The notes: generated by a model from the letters alone, not told the origin. DNA of 64,000 bases from Paludibacteraceae bacterium (GCA_017649925.1 JAGCFX010000031.1:1-64000), one strand, 5' to 3'; shown: positions 48,513-58,651, numbered from the stretch's first letter. Made by a program: numbers and translations.

Positions 48513-51500
48513 ATGAAAACAACACGTTATATTACATTAAGCCTTTTGATGGCTTTCGCCCTCACCGCCACCGCACGAGATTTTGTGACGGGTGAGACTA
48601 TCTATTTGTATGCCGATCAAGCGGCGCCACATTCTGACGGATTCGATTGGACGAAAGATGGTGCCAAACTTTTCCTGTACCTGTTCGATGGTAGCGGAGA
48701 GAAGTGGCTTACTTTGTCTGCGATTTCGTCGGGAAGCAAAATTTACAAAGCCACATTTGATGCAAACGGCACATATAATAAGATAATAGTCGTTCGTAAA
48801 GACCCTGCTACGCCGGCGGCCAGTTGGGATGGGACGATTTGGAATCAAACATGCGATTTGGTAATCCCGGAATATAAGAACTGCAACTATATTAACAAGT
48901 TTTGGCCGAACAATAATTGTGATAACCCTTATGCAGAATGGAAAACTTATACTCCGGCTACTTCAACCATTCCTGCAGTCAGCTCCATTAAAAGCAGCGG
49001 CGTGACAGAAGAAGTCGTGCATGTTTGTCCGAATGCTGCCGGCGATCCATTTTCTCTGAAAGTCAAACTAAATAGCGGCAAGACGGCATATGTTTATGAC
49101 GATGTGACGGGACACGGCTGGTTCTATTCCGCCAACGGCACATCATGGACGTCTGCGGATAGTTATGCAGGCGCTATAAGAGATGAGGAGAGCGAGCAAG
49201 ATCTTGTCCGTAACAATCTTCCCGCATCGTTGCCGTCCGCTTTTTACTATTATTTGTATTCAAATATCCCTTCCGGACGCCGTTTAATCAAAATCATTCC
49301 GGATGCAGATTGTACTCTTGATTGCTCTATTACATCTTTTGAGACCGCCATTTCGGCCGTCAATGCCGATGATAATACCTACACACTTGACGGAATGGTG
49401 GCTTTCGCAGAGCCGAACGGCAATCTGGTTATAGAATGCGATGGCAAATCCACCACCATCACCTCGCCAAAGAGTCCGCAGTCTTTCTCCCTCGCTAAAG
49501 TTCCCGCAGCAACTGTTAGCGGAACGACTACAACGGCAACGGCACACTTTACCGGTAATGCATCCTGTACCAAAACGATTACGATTAATGTACCGAACGC
49601 TACAGAAGGTGTAGAGGAAGTGAATGTCGATTCGCTGACCGGCAAAATGATTGTTTTGGTTCCTCAAGATGCAGACCCAAGCAATGATTACGTTTGGATT
49701 ATAAACGGAGTAGAACACAAAAAATCAGAAGGACAATCCCAGAACTGCACCATTCCGGCCATCAATATTGACTCTACCGCTACCTGCGTATATAAAGAGT
49801 ATTATCCTGCTTCCGGAACGATGGCGGATATGATGTCTAACGGAGGTTACGAAGATGAAAGTTTCAACTATGGCACGTATGGCAGTCCTAGTACTATCAG
49901 TGACTATTATTTCTGGAGATACCTTCCGGCTACTGCTTCTGCCCAGCAGAATTTCTATACAAACGCTACACTCAACCCGAACAACTTAGCCGATAATGGT
50001 TTCGCAGTGGTACGCAATGCCAATAATTTCTGGCCTACATATGCGAAAGTGACACCACGAGAAGGAGATAATTTTGCCCTCTTTGATGCAGCTACGGGCG
50101 CAACAGGAGGCAACAAACGGGCTTGGTATGCCACCACTGCCAAAAACCCGGATTTGAAACTGAAGAAAGGTACTACATATGTCCTTTCCTTCTGGGCAGC
50201 GAATATCAACAACTACGGAGAAATGGAAAATGCGGCGCGATTCAAATTCCGCATCCAATATAATGGCAAAACATGGGAATCCAGTGTATTAGATCTCGGT
50301 ACAGCGGAATTCCGCAATAATATATGGCATCAGCATTCCGAGACTTTCTTTGCTACGGAAGATTGCAACAACGTGACGATTTCGGTGGTTAACCTCAACA
50401 CCAATACGCTCAACGTGGGTAATGACTTTGCACTCGATGACATTCAGTTCCACGCCATCAGCAGTTTGTCCACTGTGGTTAAATCGCAGCAGCGATTCAC
50501 GCTTACGGTCCACGAACCGAAAGTAGATGCATTCACAGCAACGGTAGTGCCGCTATCTTGTGATGCCGAGCCGAACTATACCGTCAAGATGCATGTGGAA
50601 TACCAGAATCCGAATGGTCAACTCATTATTAAGGATGTGACTACCGGTACGGAGTATCCGTACGATCTGCCGGCAGTGGCTTTCGATACTCCCGCTTCGT
50701 TAGATAAAGACATTGTCGTTACGGGCCTCACGCCTGCTACGCATGAATGGGAAGCGTATTTCAAAGATTGGACTACCGCCAAGAAAACGGCTTCTACCGT
50801 TTCTCCGGGACAACCGCTCATCGACACAGCGAAGATCGCCTTCAGCGAACCGGGGTGCGATGATCTCTATACTTCGCTGACCTTCGATCTGAATTATACG
50901 TACCAGCAAGGCACGTTCACTTATGCTGTAGATGCTCAGGCAGCGCAAACGGCTACATACAACGTCGCAGACAAAGAGCAAAAGACACTCGCCGATTTGA
51001 GTTTTGCAAATATCCCGGCAGACGGCAAAAACAATCATATCCTGCATATCTCGTTTGATGGCGCTAATAGTTGCGTCAAAGACTACAACCTACCTGCTGT
51101 TCCTTTCTCGCCGGTCATTAATAGCGTGACGGTCAGCGGCGTACCGGATAAACTGGAGTGTAACGATGAGAACTATACTATTACTGTCGTTATCGCCACA
51201 CCTTACGATGCTACAGGACGAAACATCGTGCTCTTGTATGATGATAATGGTGCGAAAACCAAAACCATTGCCGCAACGGGTACCAGTACTACCGCTTCGC
51301 TGACACTCAGTAACATCAACGCTGCAGCGCAGACCATCACTGCGGCATACGAAGCAGCGCCTACTTGCACCAAGCAAAGCGCAGCCTTCACGCCGCCAAC
51401 ACGCACGCCGTGCGAGAAATACGAAGACACTGTTTGCGAAGGGACGAGTTACGACAAGCACGGCTTCTCTATTCCTGCGCCGCCGGTAGGTGTGAATATG

Positions 51501-52169
51501 TATATTAACAACGGCGACACGTTAGTACTTACCGTTTTGGCCACGCCGTCTATTCAAATTGCTTCGTCTTCCGTCGTCTGTGACAGCGAATCGGATATCC
51601 GCTTGGCATTCTCGATAGAAAAAGGTGCTCCGGACTCTTTCGTGATTCGTCTCAACGGAGTGGATTATGATGCTACGGCAGATGGCGCAGAACTCGTGAT
51701 GTCGCGCCCGACAACGCTTACTCCGGGAAACTATAACGCGACAGTAGCTATCGGTCAGAAAGGCACGGAGTGTTTTTCAACGGCTTCGCTCACTATTCGT
51801 ATTGATGATTCGCATATCATGTATCGCAAATGGGAAGATGTGCTCTTCATTGACAACTCTTCCAGACGTTATGTCGGCTATCAGTGGTATGAAAACGGCA
51901 AAGAACTGGCAGGCGAGACGAAACAGCATCTCTATAATCCGAATGGCCTGCCGGGCACTTATTTCTGTCGCGTGACGGCAGATGACGGCTCTGTCTTCTA
52001 TACTTGTGAACTGCCGTTTGAGCAAGTGACCCGCAGTCGCGACGTAAGCAACAATCAAGAGCCGGCGCAAGTCATCCGTCAATACCGCGTCAGCCCTCAT
52101 GTTTATATTGTTCAGGAACAAGTAGGCGACGACATACAAACCCGCAAAATCATCACTCCGTATGAGTAA
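48513..52169 (+). CDS. Giant secreted beta-sandwich protein
   Basis: 1,218 residues with signal peptide MKTTRYITLSLLMAFALTATA. Residues about 22-150 look like a starch-binding (CBM26-like) module: ETIYLYADQAAPHSDGFDWT, NGTYNKIIVVRKDP, GTIWNQT. A lectin-like jelly roll follows (about 450-660: FYTNATLNPNNLADNGFAVV, LKKGTTYVLSFWAAN). A series of immunoglobulin-like beta domains with paired Cys follow, ending in VGYQWYENGKELAGE and a short charged tail (YRVSPHVYIV). It is probably displayed at the surface, and the substrate is unknown. It starts 11 bases after the OmpA gene. Confidence 0.75.
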   Translation: MKTTRYITLSLLMAFALTATARDFVTGETIYLYADQAAPHSDGFDWTKDGAKLFLYLFDGSGEKWLTLSAISSGSKIYKATFDANGTYNKIIVVRKDPATPAASWDGTIWNQTCDLVIPEYKNCNYINKFWPNNNCDNPYAEWKTYTPATSTIPAVSSIKSSGVTEEVVHVCPNAAGDPFSLKVKLNSGKTAYVYDDVTGHGWFYSANGTSWTSADSYAGAIRDEESEQDLVRNNLPASLPSAFYYYLYSNIPSGRRLIKIIPDADCTLDCSITSFETAISAVNADDNTYTLDGMVAFAEPNGNLVIECDGKSTTITSPKSPQSFSLAKVPAATVSGTTTTATAHFTGNASCTKTITINVPNATEGVEEVNVDSLTGKMIVLVPQDADPSNDYVWIINGVEHKKSEGQSQNCTIPAINIDSTATCVYKEYYPASGTMADMMSNGGYEDESFNYGTYGSPSTISDYYFWRYLPATASAQQNFYTNATLNPNNLADNGFAVVRNANNFWPTYAKVTPREGDNFALFDAATGATGGNKRAWYATTAKNPDLKLKKGTTYVLSFWAANINNYGEMENAARFKFRIQYNGKTWESSVLDLGTAEFRNNIWHQHSETFFATEDCNNVTISVVNLNTNTLNVGNDFALDDIQFHAISSLSTVVKSQQRFTLTVHEPKVDAFTATVVPLSCDAEPNYTVKMHVEYQNPNGQLIIKDVTTGTEYPYDLPAVAFDTPASLDKDIVVTGLTPATHEWEAYFKDWTTAKKTASTVSPGQPLIDTAKIAFSEPGCDDLYTSLTFDLNYTYQQGTFTYAVDAQAAQTATYNVADKEQKTLADLSFANIPADGKNNHILHISFDGANSCVKDYNLPAVPFSPVINSVTVSGVPDKLECNDENYTITVVIATPYDATGRNIVLLYDDNGAKTKTIAATGTSTTASLTLSNINAAAQTITAAYEAAPTCTKQSAAFTPPTRTPCEKYEDTVCEGTSYDKHGFSIPAPPVGVNMYINNGDTLVLTVLATPSIQIASSSVVCDSESDIRLAFSIEKGAPDSFVIRLNGVDYDATADGAELVMSRPTTLTPGNYNATVAIGQKGTECFSTASLTIRIDDSHIMYRKWEDVLFIDNSSRRYVGYQWYENGKELAGETKQHLYNPNGLPGTYFCRVTADDGSVFYTCELPFEQVTRSRDVSNNQEPAQVIRQYRVSPHVYIVQEQVGDDIQTRKIITPYE

Positions 52170-52575
52170 ACCGATATTACCCGCCTTGGCCGTTGACGCC
52201 GCGTGTAGCGGCAACCCCGGAGTGATGGAGTTCCGCGGTGTGATTGCTGACACGGGAACGGAAGTGTTCCACCGCGGACCGTTTGTGCAAGGCACGAATA
52301 ATATCGGGGAGTTCCTGGCGTTGGTGCTCGGCTTGGCGTATATCAAGAAATACAATCTCAATTGGGTCATTTATACGGATAGCGTCACGGCGCTCGCTTG
52401 GTTGCGGCAGAAACGATGCAAGACGAAGATCGAATGGAATGCCTCCAACCAAGATCTGTTTCTCATGGTCCGCAAAGCGGAAATGTGGTTGCACGATAAT
52501 ACTTGGACAACGCCTATCTATAAATGGGACACCAAAGCTTGGGGAGAGATTCCTGCTGATTTTGGACGAAAATGA
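52162..52575 (+). CDS. Ribonuclease H-like protein
   Basis: A 137-residue RNase H fold. ALAVDAACSGNPGVMEFRGV has the first Asp, GTNNIGEFLALVLGLAY the Glu, and VIYTDSVTALAWL the second Asp. The C-terminal WGEIPADFGRK fits the Bacteroidota RNase H family often fused to a viroplasmin-like domain, which is missing here. It should cut RNA in RNA-DNA hybrids. It overlaps the giant gene by eight bases. Confidence 0.88.
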   Translation: MSKPILPALAVDAACSGNPGVMEFRGVIADTGTEVFHRGPFVQGTNNIGEFLALVLGLAYIKKYNLNWVIYTDSVTALAWLRQKRCKTKIEWNASNQDLFLMVRKAEMWLHDNTWTTPIYKWDTKAWGEIPADFGRK

Positions 52576-52615
52576 CATGTTCTTATTGCAAAATAAAAAT
52601 TTTTTGACGAATTAG

Positions 52616-52646
52616 TTGCGTATATTAAAAAAAAGCAGTAATTTTG
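52616..52646 (+). promoter_or_regulatory. Promoter of gap
   Basis: TTG 52616-52618 and TAATTTTG 52639-52646, 20-bp spacer, A tract and AGCAG. The roughly 75-base leader is A-rich without a Shine-Dalgarno site. Confidence 0.82.
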
Positions 52647-52722
52647 CATTCGCAAAACCGAAAAGCAAACAAGGTTAAACAATATCAAACAAAAATAAAC
52701 TTAATTAAACACTATTTTCATT

Positions 52723-53790
52723 ATGACAAAAGTAGCTATTAACGGCTTTGGCCGTATTGGTCGTCTGGCTTTCCGTCAGATGTTTGAAGCTGAGGGTTAT
52801 GAGGTTGTTGCTATCAACGACTTGACTAGCCCGAAGATGTTGGCTCACCTCCTCAAATACGACACCGCTCAGGGTGGTTTCGCAGGTAAGTTCGGTGAGG
52901 GCAAGCACACGGTTGCTTACAAAGATGCTCAACTCGCAGAGGATGGTAAGACCGTTCTTGTTCCGGGTTCTATCATCGTTGATGGCAAAGAGATCACTAT
53001 CTACGCTGTGCCTAACGCAGCTGAGTTGCCTTGGGGCAAACTTGGTATTGATGTAGTTCTCGAGTGCACCGGTTTCTATACCAGCAAAGCTAAAGCTGAG
53101 GCTCATATCCAGGCCGGCGCTAAGAAAGTCGTTATCTCTGCTCCTGCAGGCAATGACCTTCCGACCATCGTTTACAATGTGAACCACAAGACACTGACTC
53201 CGGCTGATAAGGTTATCTCCGCTGCTTCTTGCACCACCAACTGTCTCGCTCCGATGGCAGCTGCTCTGCACAAATACGCTCCGATCCAGAGCGGTATCAT
53301 GTCTACTATCCACGCTTACACCGGCGACCAGATGATTCTCGATGGTCCACAACGTAAGGGTGACCTCCGTCGTAGCCGTGCAGGTGCGCAGAACATCGTT
53401 CCGAATAGCACCGGTGCTGCTAAGGCTATCGGTCTTGTTATTCCTGAACTGAACGGCAAACTGATCGGTAGCGCACAGCGCGTTCCGACGCCGACCGGCT
53501 CGACCACTATTCTCGTGGCTGTTGTTAAGGGTAAAGACATCACCAAAGAAGGTATCAACGCTGCCATGAAGGCTGCTCAAACAGAGTCCTTCGGCTACAC
53601 CGAGGATGAGATCGTTTCCAGCGATGTAATCGGTATGCGTTTCGGCTCGCTCTTCGATGCTACCCAGACCATGGTTGCTAAGATTGACGAAGACACCTAT
53701 CAGGTACAGGTTGTTAGCTGGTATGACAACGAGAACAGCTACACCAGCCAGATGGTTCGCACTATCAAATACCTCGCTGAACTGAAGTAA
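52723..53790 (+). CDS. gap: Glyceraldehyde-3-phosphate dehydrogenase
   Basis: A 355-residue enzyme. [19 protein letters not shown] is the NAD-binding motif, [19 protein letters not shown] has the catalytic Cys, and [25 protein letters not shown] and [13 protein letters not shown] follow. It is about 20 residues longer than the common form because of an insertion around [20 protein letters not shown]. It converts glyceraldehyde 3-phosphate to 1,3-bisphosphoglycerate. It is a single gene between its own promoter and terminator, and its codon use looks highly biased. Confidence 0.97.
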   Translation: MTKVAINGFGRIGRLAFRQMFEAEGYEVVAINDLTSPKMLAHLLKYDTAQGGFAGKFGEGKHTVAYKDAQLAEDGKTVLVPGSIIVDGKEITIYAVPNAAELPWGKLGIDVVLECTGFYTSKAKAEAHIQAGAKKVVISAPAGNDLPTIVYNVNHKTLTPADKVISAASCTTNCLAPMAAALHKYAPIQSGIMSTIHAYTGDQMILDGPQRKGDLRRSRAGAQNIVPNSTGAAKAIGLVIPELNGKLIGSAQRVPTPTGSTTILVAVVKGKDITKEGINAAMKAAQTESFGYTEDEIVSSDVIGMRFGSLFDATQTMVAKIDEDTYQVQVVSWYDNENSYTSQMVRTIKYLAELK

Positions 53791-53831
53791 TCACAGAAGG
53801 TATAGATTCACGGTATTCCGGAATCATAAAT

Positions 53832-53860
53832 AAAGAGACGTCCAACGGGCGTCTCTTTTC
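53832..53860. terminator. Bidirectional terminator between gap and cca
   Basis: AAAGAGACG (53832-53840) pairs perfectly with CGTCTCTTT (53850-53858). It has T runs on one strand and A runs on the other, so it can serve both convergent genes. Confidence 0.9.
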
Positions 53861-53879
53861 TTATCTTCCCTTGTATGAA

Positions 53880-55289
53880 TCAGCATAATCCCTTCTCGTG
53901 TGCCAGTTTCAGCAAGTACGCTTTTGCCGGCTCATATTCGTTGGGAATGATGCCGTCAAGAATAGCATCTTTGATGGCAGCTTTCAGCTCGCCGACGGTA
54001 GAGCAGGGTTCCAGATGCAGAATCTCCATAATCTCATCTCCTTTCACGGGCGGTTGGAAATTCCGAATCCGGTCACGCTCTTCCAGTTCCACCATCTTCT
54101 GCCGCACCAACTGATAGTTCCGATGGAATCGGGCTTTTTTCTCTTCGTTGCGACTCGTGATATCGGCATCGCAAAGCAGCATCAAATCGTCAATGTCATC
54201 ACCCGCTTCAAAGAGAAGTCGCCGAACGGCGGAGTCGGTCACCGTGTCTTCAATCAGATTGATCGGTCGCATATGAAGATCCACCATCTTTTTGACGTAC
54301 TCCATCTTTTCATTTAGCGGCAGTTTCATCTTGGCAAAGATCTTTGGAACCATTTTGGCACCGATATAGTTATGGTTGCGGAAAGTCCAACCGGCTTGCG
54401 GATCCCATGCTTTGCTACGCGGTTTACCGATATCGTGCAACAATGCCGCCCAGCGGAGCCATAATTTATCCGATGAATCCGCCAGATTGTCAAGCACTTT
54501 GAGGGTGTGCAAAAATACATCTTTATGCCCCCGTCCATCCTTCACTTCAATGCCCTTTAGGGCAGCAAGCTCGGGGAAGATAAGAGGCAGAAGACCTGTC
54601 TTGTCCAGCAGAAGCCATCCTTCCGACGGACGACGGCTGAGCATGATCTTGTTCAATTCCTCCGCTATGCGCTCGCGCGTGATAATATCTATACGTTCGC
54701 GGTTGCGCGCGATAGCATCGAAAGTCTCGCCATCAAGAAAGAAGCCCAACTGTGTGGCAAAACGAATTGCCCGCATCATACGCAGCGGGTCATCGCTGAA
54801 GGTAATATCCGGATTAAGAGGCGTGCGAATAATACAACGTTCCAAGTCGCCGATACCGTCAAACGGGTCAAGCAGCTCGCCATAACGGTTGGCATTTAGA
54901 CAAATAGCCATCGCATTGATGGTAAAGTCTCGTCGGTCTTGGTCATCTTGCAGCGTTCCGTCTTCCACAATCGGGTTGCGGCTGTCATGTTGATAACTCT
55001 CACGCCGCGCACCTACAAACTCCAACTCCAACGCGCCGCGTTTCACTTGCGCCGTGCCATACGTCTTGAAAACCGATAGATGCGCACCTTTGCCAAGTCG
55101 CTTGGCTACCGCTTCCGCCAAGGCTATCCCCGACCCGACGACGACGATATCTATGTCCTCGGACTCGCGGTGTAGGAACAGATCCCGTACCCAACCGCCG
55201 ATGACGTAGCACTCCAGACCCAATTGATCAGCCGTCTCGCCTACCATCCTAAGTGTCGGGTTCTCTATTTTCGGATTATTGACAATCAT
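53880..55289 (-). CDS. cca: CCA-adding tRNA nucleotidyltransferase (HD type)
   Basis: A 469-residue polymerase-beta superfamily enzyme. CYVIGGWVRDLFLHRESEDIDIVV has the GG and DxD catalytic motifs, then RRDFTINAMAICLN, SDDPLRMMRAIRFATQLGF, and a C-terminal HD domain (WAALLHDIGKPRSK, MVDLHMRP). It adds or repairs the 3' CCA of tRNAs, consistent with tRNA-Arg here lacking an encoded CCA. ATG 55289 is preferred over 55349, which would cover the promoter. Confidence 0.93.
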   Translation of the reverse strand: MIVNNPKIENPTLRMVGETADQLGLECYVIGGWVRDLFLHRESEDIDIVVVGSGIALAEAVAKRLGKGAHLSVFKTYGTAQVKRGALELEFVGARRESYQHDSRNPIVEDGTLQDDQDRRDFTINAMAICLNANRYGELLDPFDGIGDLERCIIRTPLNPDITFSDDPLRMMRAIRFATQLGFFLDGETFDAIARNRERIDIITRERIAEELNKIMLSRRPSEGWLLLDKTGLLPLIFPELAALKGIEVKDGRGHKDVFLHTLKVLDNLADSSDKLWLRWAALLHDIGKPRSKAWDPQAGWTFRNHNYIGAKMVPKIFAKMKLPLNEKMEYVKKMVDLHMRPINLIEDTVTDSAVRRLLFEAGDDIDDLMLLCDADITSRNEEKKARFHRNYQLVRQKMVELEERDRIRNFQPPVKGDEIMEILHLEPCSTVGELKAAIKDAILDGIIPNEYEPAKAYLLKLAHEKGLC

Positions 55290-55307
55290 TACTCTCCAAA
55301 TCGAGCA

Positions 55308-55338
55308 CAAAAGTACTGCTTTTTTATGAGATATGCAA
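55308..55338 (-). promoter_or_regulatory. Promoter of cca
   Basis: On the minus strand, TTG (55338-55336) and TACTTTTG (55315-55308), 20-bp spacer. Confidence 0.78.
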
Positions 55339-55365
55339 TAAAAAATCAAAAAAATCGCAAAAATA

Positions 55366-55397
55366 TTTGGTCAATTCAAAAAAAAGCAGTACCTTTG
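55366..55397 (+). promoter_or_regulatory. Promoter of the rpsF operon
   Basis: TTTG 55366-55369 and TACCTTTG 55390-55397, 20-bp spacer, A tract and AGCAG. The roughly 75-base leader has no coding. Confidence 0.82.
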
Positions 55398-55476
55398 CAC
55401 GCTTTTTTCGCGCGATATGCGCGTACATAAGCATAAATCACTATTATTAACAAAATTAAATTAAGGTTTTACTACA

Positions 55477-55830
55477 ATGGTAAATCATTATGAAGCCGCT
55501 TTCGTTTTAACTCCGGTTCTGTCTGAGCCACAGACGAAGGAAGCGGTAGAAAAATTCGAGAATCTTCTCACGCAGAATGGCGGTTCCATCCTGAATCGTG
55601 AGGAGTGGGGTTTGCGCCAGTTCGCATATCCTATCCAAGGTAAAAATTCGGGTTTCTATGTCATCCTTCAGTTTGACGTTGAGCCCGCTGTAATCGCTAC
55701 CCTCGAGACAGAGTTCCGTCGTGACGAGCGTGTATTGCGCTTCCTGACAACGCGTCTTGACAAGTACGCATTCGAGTACGCTGAGAAGCGTCGGGGTAAA
55801 AAAGTTCAACCTAAAGAAGAGGAGGCTTAA
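55477..55830 (+). CDS. rpsF: 30S ribosomal protein S6
   Basis: A 117-residue protein: [20 protein letters not shown], then [20 protein letters not shown] and [16 protein letters not shown], the S6 fold. It pairs with S18 on the platform of the small subunit and is the first gene of rpsF-rpsR-rplI-rpmE. rpsR follows after two bases. Confidence 0.96.
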   Translation: MVNHYEAAFVLTPVLSEPQTKEAVEKFENLLTQNGGSILNREEWGLRQFAYPIQGKNSGFYVILQFDVEPAVIATLETEFRRDERVLRFLTTRLDKYAFEYAEKRRGKKVQPKEEEA

Positions 55831-55832
55831 TC

Positions 55833-56099
55833 ATGGTACAGAATGACGAAATTCGCTATCTGACTCCGCAAGGTTCGGATCAGAAGAAGAAAAAGTACTG
55901 CCGTTTCAAGAAGAGCGGTATCAAGTACATCGATTACAAAGATCCTGAGTTCCTCAAGAAGTTCCTGAACGAGCAAGGTAAGATTCTGCCTCGCCGCATT
56001 ACCGGTACTTCGCTGAAGTTCCAACGCAAAGTTGCTCAGGCCGTTAAGAAAGCACGCCACTTGGCTTTGCTGCCTTACGTAACCGACATGATGAAATAA
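55833..56099 (+). CDS. rpsR: 30S ribosomal protein S18
   Basis: An 88-residue basic protein with [40 protein letters not shown] and [14 protein letters not shown], all S18 signatures. It has the usual length and its usual place between rpsF and rplI. Confidence 0.96.
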   Translation: MVQNDEIRYLTPQGSDQKKKKYCRFKKSGIKYIDYKDPEFLKKFLNEQGKILPRRITGTSLKFQRKVAQAVKKARHLALLPYVTDMMK

Positions 56100-56130
56100 T
56101 TGTTTAACCCACTAATTGAAAGGAAAGAAC

Positions 56131-56574
56131 ATGGAAGTAATTCTTATTCAAGACCTGGCTAATCTGGGTTTCAAGAATGACATCGTTAAAGTACGTGACG
56201 GCTACGGACGCAACTACCTGTTGCCGCAAAAGATTGCTATCATCGCTAATGAGAGCAACAAGAAGCAACTCGCCGAGAACCTGAGACAACAGGCTCACAA
56301 GGCTGCTAAATTGTTGGCTGATGCCGAGGCACTTGCGGCTAAACTTGCAGAGACCGTAATCGAAGTTAAAGTTAAAGCGAACGAGGACGGAAAGATCTTC
56401 GGTACTGTTACCACCCAAAATATCTCCGATGCACTTGCTGCTAACGAGATCAAGATCGACAAGAAAGTGATCACAATCGCCGAGCCGATTAAAGAGGTTG
56501 GGGAGCATACCGCACAGGCTCGTCTGCATCGTGAGGTAAAGGCTGACATCAAACTGAATGTAGTAGCTGAGTAA
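56131..56574 (+). CDS. rplI: 50S ribosomal protein L9
   Basis: A 147-residue protein: MEVILIQDLANLGFKNDIVK, VRDGYGRNYLLPQKIAI, a long central helix (residues 45-75), then the C-terminal RNA-binding lobe with KIFGTVTTQNISDAL. ATG 56131 is chosen; a TTG at 56116 would add five residues. The AAAGGAAAG stretch just upstream is one of the few purine-rich, Shine-Dalgarno-like leaders here. Confidence 0.96.
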   Translation: MEVILIQDLANLGFKNDIVKVRDGYGRNYLLPQKIAIIANESNKKQLAENLRQQAHKAAKLLADAEALAAKLAETVIEVKVKANEDGKIFGTVTTQNISDALAANEIKIDKKVITIAEPIKEVGEHTAQARLHREVKADIKLNVVAE

Positions 56575-56605
56575 TTGTTAAACATTTAAAGAAAGGAAAA
56601 AAGCA

Positions 56606-56860
56606 ATGAAAGCTGGAATTCATCCTGATAACTACCGCGTAGTGGTTTTCAAAGATATGTCTGACGGTACTCAGTTCTTCAGCCGTTCCACGGCAGCTAC
56701 CAAGGACACGATTGAGATTGATGGCGTTAAGTATCCGCTTATCAAGCTTGAGATCTCTAACACGAGTCACCCGTTCTATACCGGCAAATCGAAGCTGGTG
56801 GACACCGCCGGTCGTGTGGACAAATTTATGTCTCGCTACGGCAATCGCAACCGCAAGTAA
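56606..56860 (+). CDS. rpmE2: 50S ribosomal protein L31, type B
   Basis: An 84-residue protein, [20 protein letters not shown], then [20 protein letters not shown] and [10 protein letters not shown]. It lacks the zinc-binding Cys residues of type A L31, so it is the zinc-independent form. It is the last ribosomal gene of the operon and is followed by a strong hairpin. Confidence 0.95.
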   Translation: MKAGIHPDNYRVVVFKDMSDGTQFFSRSTAATKDTIEIDGVKYPLIKLEISNTSHPFYTGKSKLVDTAGRVDKFMSRYGNRNRK

Positions 56861-56874
56861 TCTTGCGAAGTATT

Positions 56875-56902
56875 CAAGGGGCGAGCATGTGCTTGCCCCT
56901 TG
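56875..56902 (+). terminator. Hairpin after rpmE2
   Basis: CAAGGGGC (56875-56882) pairs with GCCCCTTG (56895-56902), extended inward by AGCA/TGCT. There is no clear T run, so it may act as a partial terminator or a 3' stabiliser before the PnuC-like gene. Confidence 0.65.
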
Positions 56903-56941
56903 ATGTTTATTTATCCGAATAATCAGAAAAATCAGAATAGT

Positions 56942-57733
56942 ATGAAAAACGCAAATCTCTGGCGTGCCTTAGGCCGCAACACAATCATCTCTATCCTCCT
57001 CTTCGGAACATTATTAGGGCTTTTATACCTTCTTGAATCTTTTCTCCCCTCCTTTCAGGGAGGGGCTTGGGGTAGGCTTCTTCGTTGGCATGATACCGCG
57101 TGGTGCGTCGGAATACCGGCATCTATCATCGGTGTTGCGTATATATTAACGATTAAAGATCCGCAGAACTTCACCGGCTTTTTTGCCGGTATTGTGATGT
57201 CCGCCCTGTTGGGTGTACAGTTCACCTTATTAAAGCAATACGACAGCACTTTCCTCTATTTCTTTGTTTTTATTCCCTTCCAGATGATGAGTATCTATAA
57301 GTGGAGCCGGGAGAAAGACGACGGCGGGGCAAGCTTCGAACCTAAGTTCCTCGATGTACCGCGGTTTTGGCTGTCAGTTTTCATCGGCTTGGCAGTAACG
57401 GCAGGCGATTATTTTATTCAGACTTATATCTTCCAGCACAATGGTTTGGGTAATCACATAGCTGCCAAACTATGCTGTGGACTGATGATCTCGTCTTCGT
57501 TCCTCGCCAACTACTGGCTTATCTATCGCAAGACGGATTCATGGTTATACTGGTTCATCTATAGCGTTTCGGGTATTGTCTTCTTCAGTCTGCCCGGAGA
57601 GACGCATAATCCGTTCTCCATCGTGCTCTTTGTCTTCTTCCTCGTCATCAACTCGATGGCAGGTATTGCGTGGATTAAGAATACAAAGCCGGAGTTCTAT
57701 TTCTGGGCAGCACCGTTCTTGGGTAAGCATTAA
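56942..57733 (+). CDS. PnuC-like membrane transporter
   Basis: A 263-residue protein with about seven hydrophobic helices. The C-terminal half has NYWLIYRKTDSWLYWFIYSV and FFLVINSMAGIAWIKNTKP, which resemble the Trp/Asn-rich core of PnuC nicotinamide riboside transporters. The N-terminal loop LPSFQGGAWGRLLRW is coded by GC-rich repeat copy C. ATG 56942 is chosen. It abuts the RluA-type gene with no gap. Another vitamin transporter of the same fold is possible. Confidence 0.6.
   Translation: MKNANLWRALGRNTIISILLFGTLLGLLYLLESFLPSFQGGAWGRLLRWHDTAWCVGIPASIIGVAYILTIKDPQNFTGFFAGIVMSALLGVQFTLLKQYDSTFLYFFVFIPFQMMSIYKWSREKDDGGASFEPKFLDVPRFWLSVFIGLAVTAGDYFIQTYIFQHNGLGNHIAAKLCCGLMISSSFLANYWLIYRKTDSWLYWFIYSVSGIVFFSLPGETHNPFSIVLFVFFLVINSMAGIAWIKNTKPEFYFWAAPFLGKH
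57044..57078 (+). repeat. GC-rich palindromic repeat, copy C (in PnuC-like gene)
   Basis: It begins CTCCCCTCCTTTCAGGGAGG and continues GGCTTGGGGTAGGCT. CCCCTCC/GGGAGGGG gives the palindromic half. Here it is read in the opposite orientation to the ribD copies, in frame, as LPSFQGGAWGRLL between the first two membrane segments. Confidence 0.8.
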
Positions 57734-58651
57734 ATGGTTAGAAAGCAAGATACTATATTGCGCGTGGCGGAGCCTACGCAACTAATGGATTTTCTCATCG
57801 CTAAGATGGGAGGTATGGCGCGTTCGTCGGTCAAACAATTGCTTGGCCAACGGCGCGTTAAAGTAGGTAATGCTGTTCAGACACGACATGATTTTTCGCT
57901 CAAGGCAGGCGATGTCGTGACGGTTTCTTCCGGTCGAGGCAACAGCCAGTTAACCCATCCAAAGTTGCGTATTGTTTATGAGGATGATGATTTGATAGTG
58001 GTGAACAAACAACCCGGCTTGCTGACCGTTGCCGCCACGCCGGGAAGCAGTGAGACAACCGCGTATTCTATCTTACGCGCGTACGTTAAAAAACAGAACG
58101 CGCGCGCGGGTATATACGTCGTTCATCGCCTTGACCGAGAGACTTCCGGACTGCTTGTTTTCGCCCGTTCACAGGAACTGCAGCATTATATGCGCACCTA
58201 TTGGCGGGAATTGGTAACGGAGCGCACGTATATCGCGCTCACGGAAGGAGTGCTTGAACCGCGTGAGGGAAAAATAACCACCTGGTTGACTGAGGATAAA
58301 CGCAACGCCGTTGTTTATTCATCACCCGTTGATGACGGTGGCGATATTGCCATCACAAACTACAAGACGCTGAAAATCAGCAATCAGCAATCAGCAATCA
58401 ACAATCAACAATGCTATTCCCTCGTAGAACTTCATCTCGAGACAGGGCGAACGAATCAGATTCGTGTGCATCTGGCGAGCAAAGGATGTCCGGTGGTAGG
58501 TGATCGTAAGTACGGTCATGGTAATGAGTTCAGCCCTATTGATCGACTTTGTCTGCATGCAAAAGTGTTGGCATTTATACATCCGGTGACGGAGAAAAAT
58601 GTTCGATTTGAGTCTCCTGTGCCAAAAGAATTCAATTTGCCGTTGAAATAG
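57734..58651 (+). CDS. RluA-family rRNA/tRNA pseudouridine synthase
   Basis: A 305-residue enzyme with an N-terminal S4 domain (FLIAKMGGMARSSVKQLLGQ, RRVKVGNAVQTRHDFSLKAG) and a catalytic domain with YVVHRLDRETSGLLVFARS (catalytic Asp), then ETGRTNQIRVHLASKGCPVVG and CLHAKVLAFIHP. It isomerises uridine to pseudouridine in RNA; the site is not determinable. SNQQSAINNQQC in front of the LVELHLETG strand is coded by a heptamer array. It may share a transcript with the PnuC-like gene. Confidence 0.92.
   Translation: MVRKQDTILRVAEPTQLMDFLIAKMGGMARSSVKQLLGQRRVKVGNAVQTRHDFSLKAGDVVTVSSGRGNSQLTHPKLRIVYEDDDLIVVNKQPGLLTVAATPGSSETTAYSILRAYVKKQNARAGIYVVHRLDRETSGLLVFARSQELQHYMRTYWRELVTERTYIALTEGVLEPREGKITTWLTEDKRNAVVYSSPVDDGGDIAITNYKTLKISNQQSAINNQQCYSLVELHLETGRTNQIRVHLASKGCPVVGDRKYGHGNEFSPIDRLCLHAKVLAFIHPVTEKNVRFESPVPKEFNLPLK
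58375..58409 (+). repeat. Heptamer tandem array in the RluA-type gene
   Basis: Five seven-base units, AATCAGC three times and AATCAAC twice, run head to tail. They are translated in frame as ISNQQSAINNQQ. Confidence 0.85.
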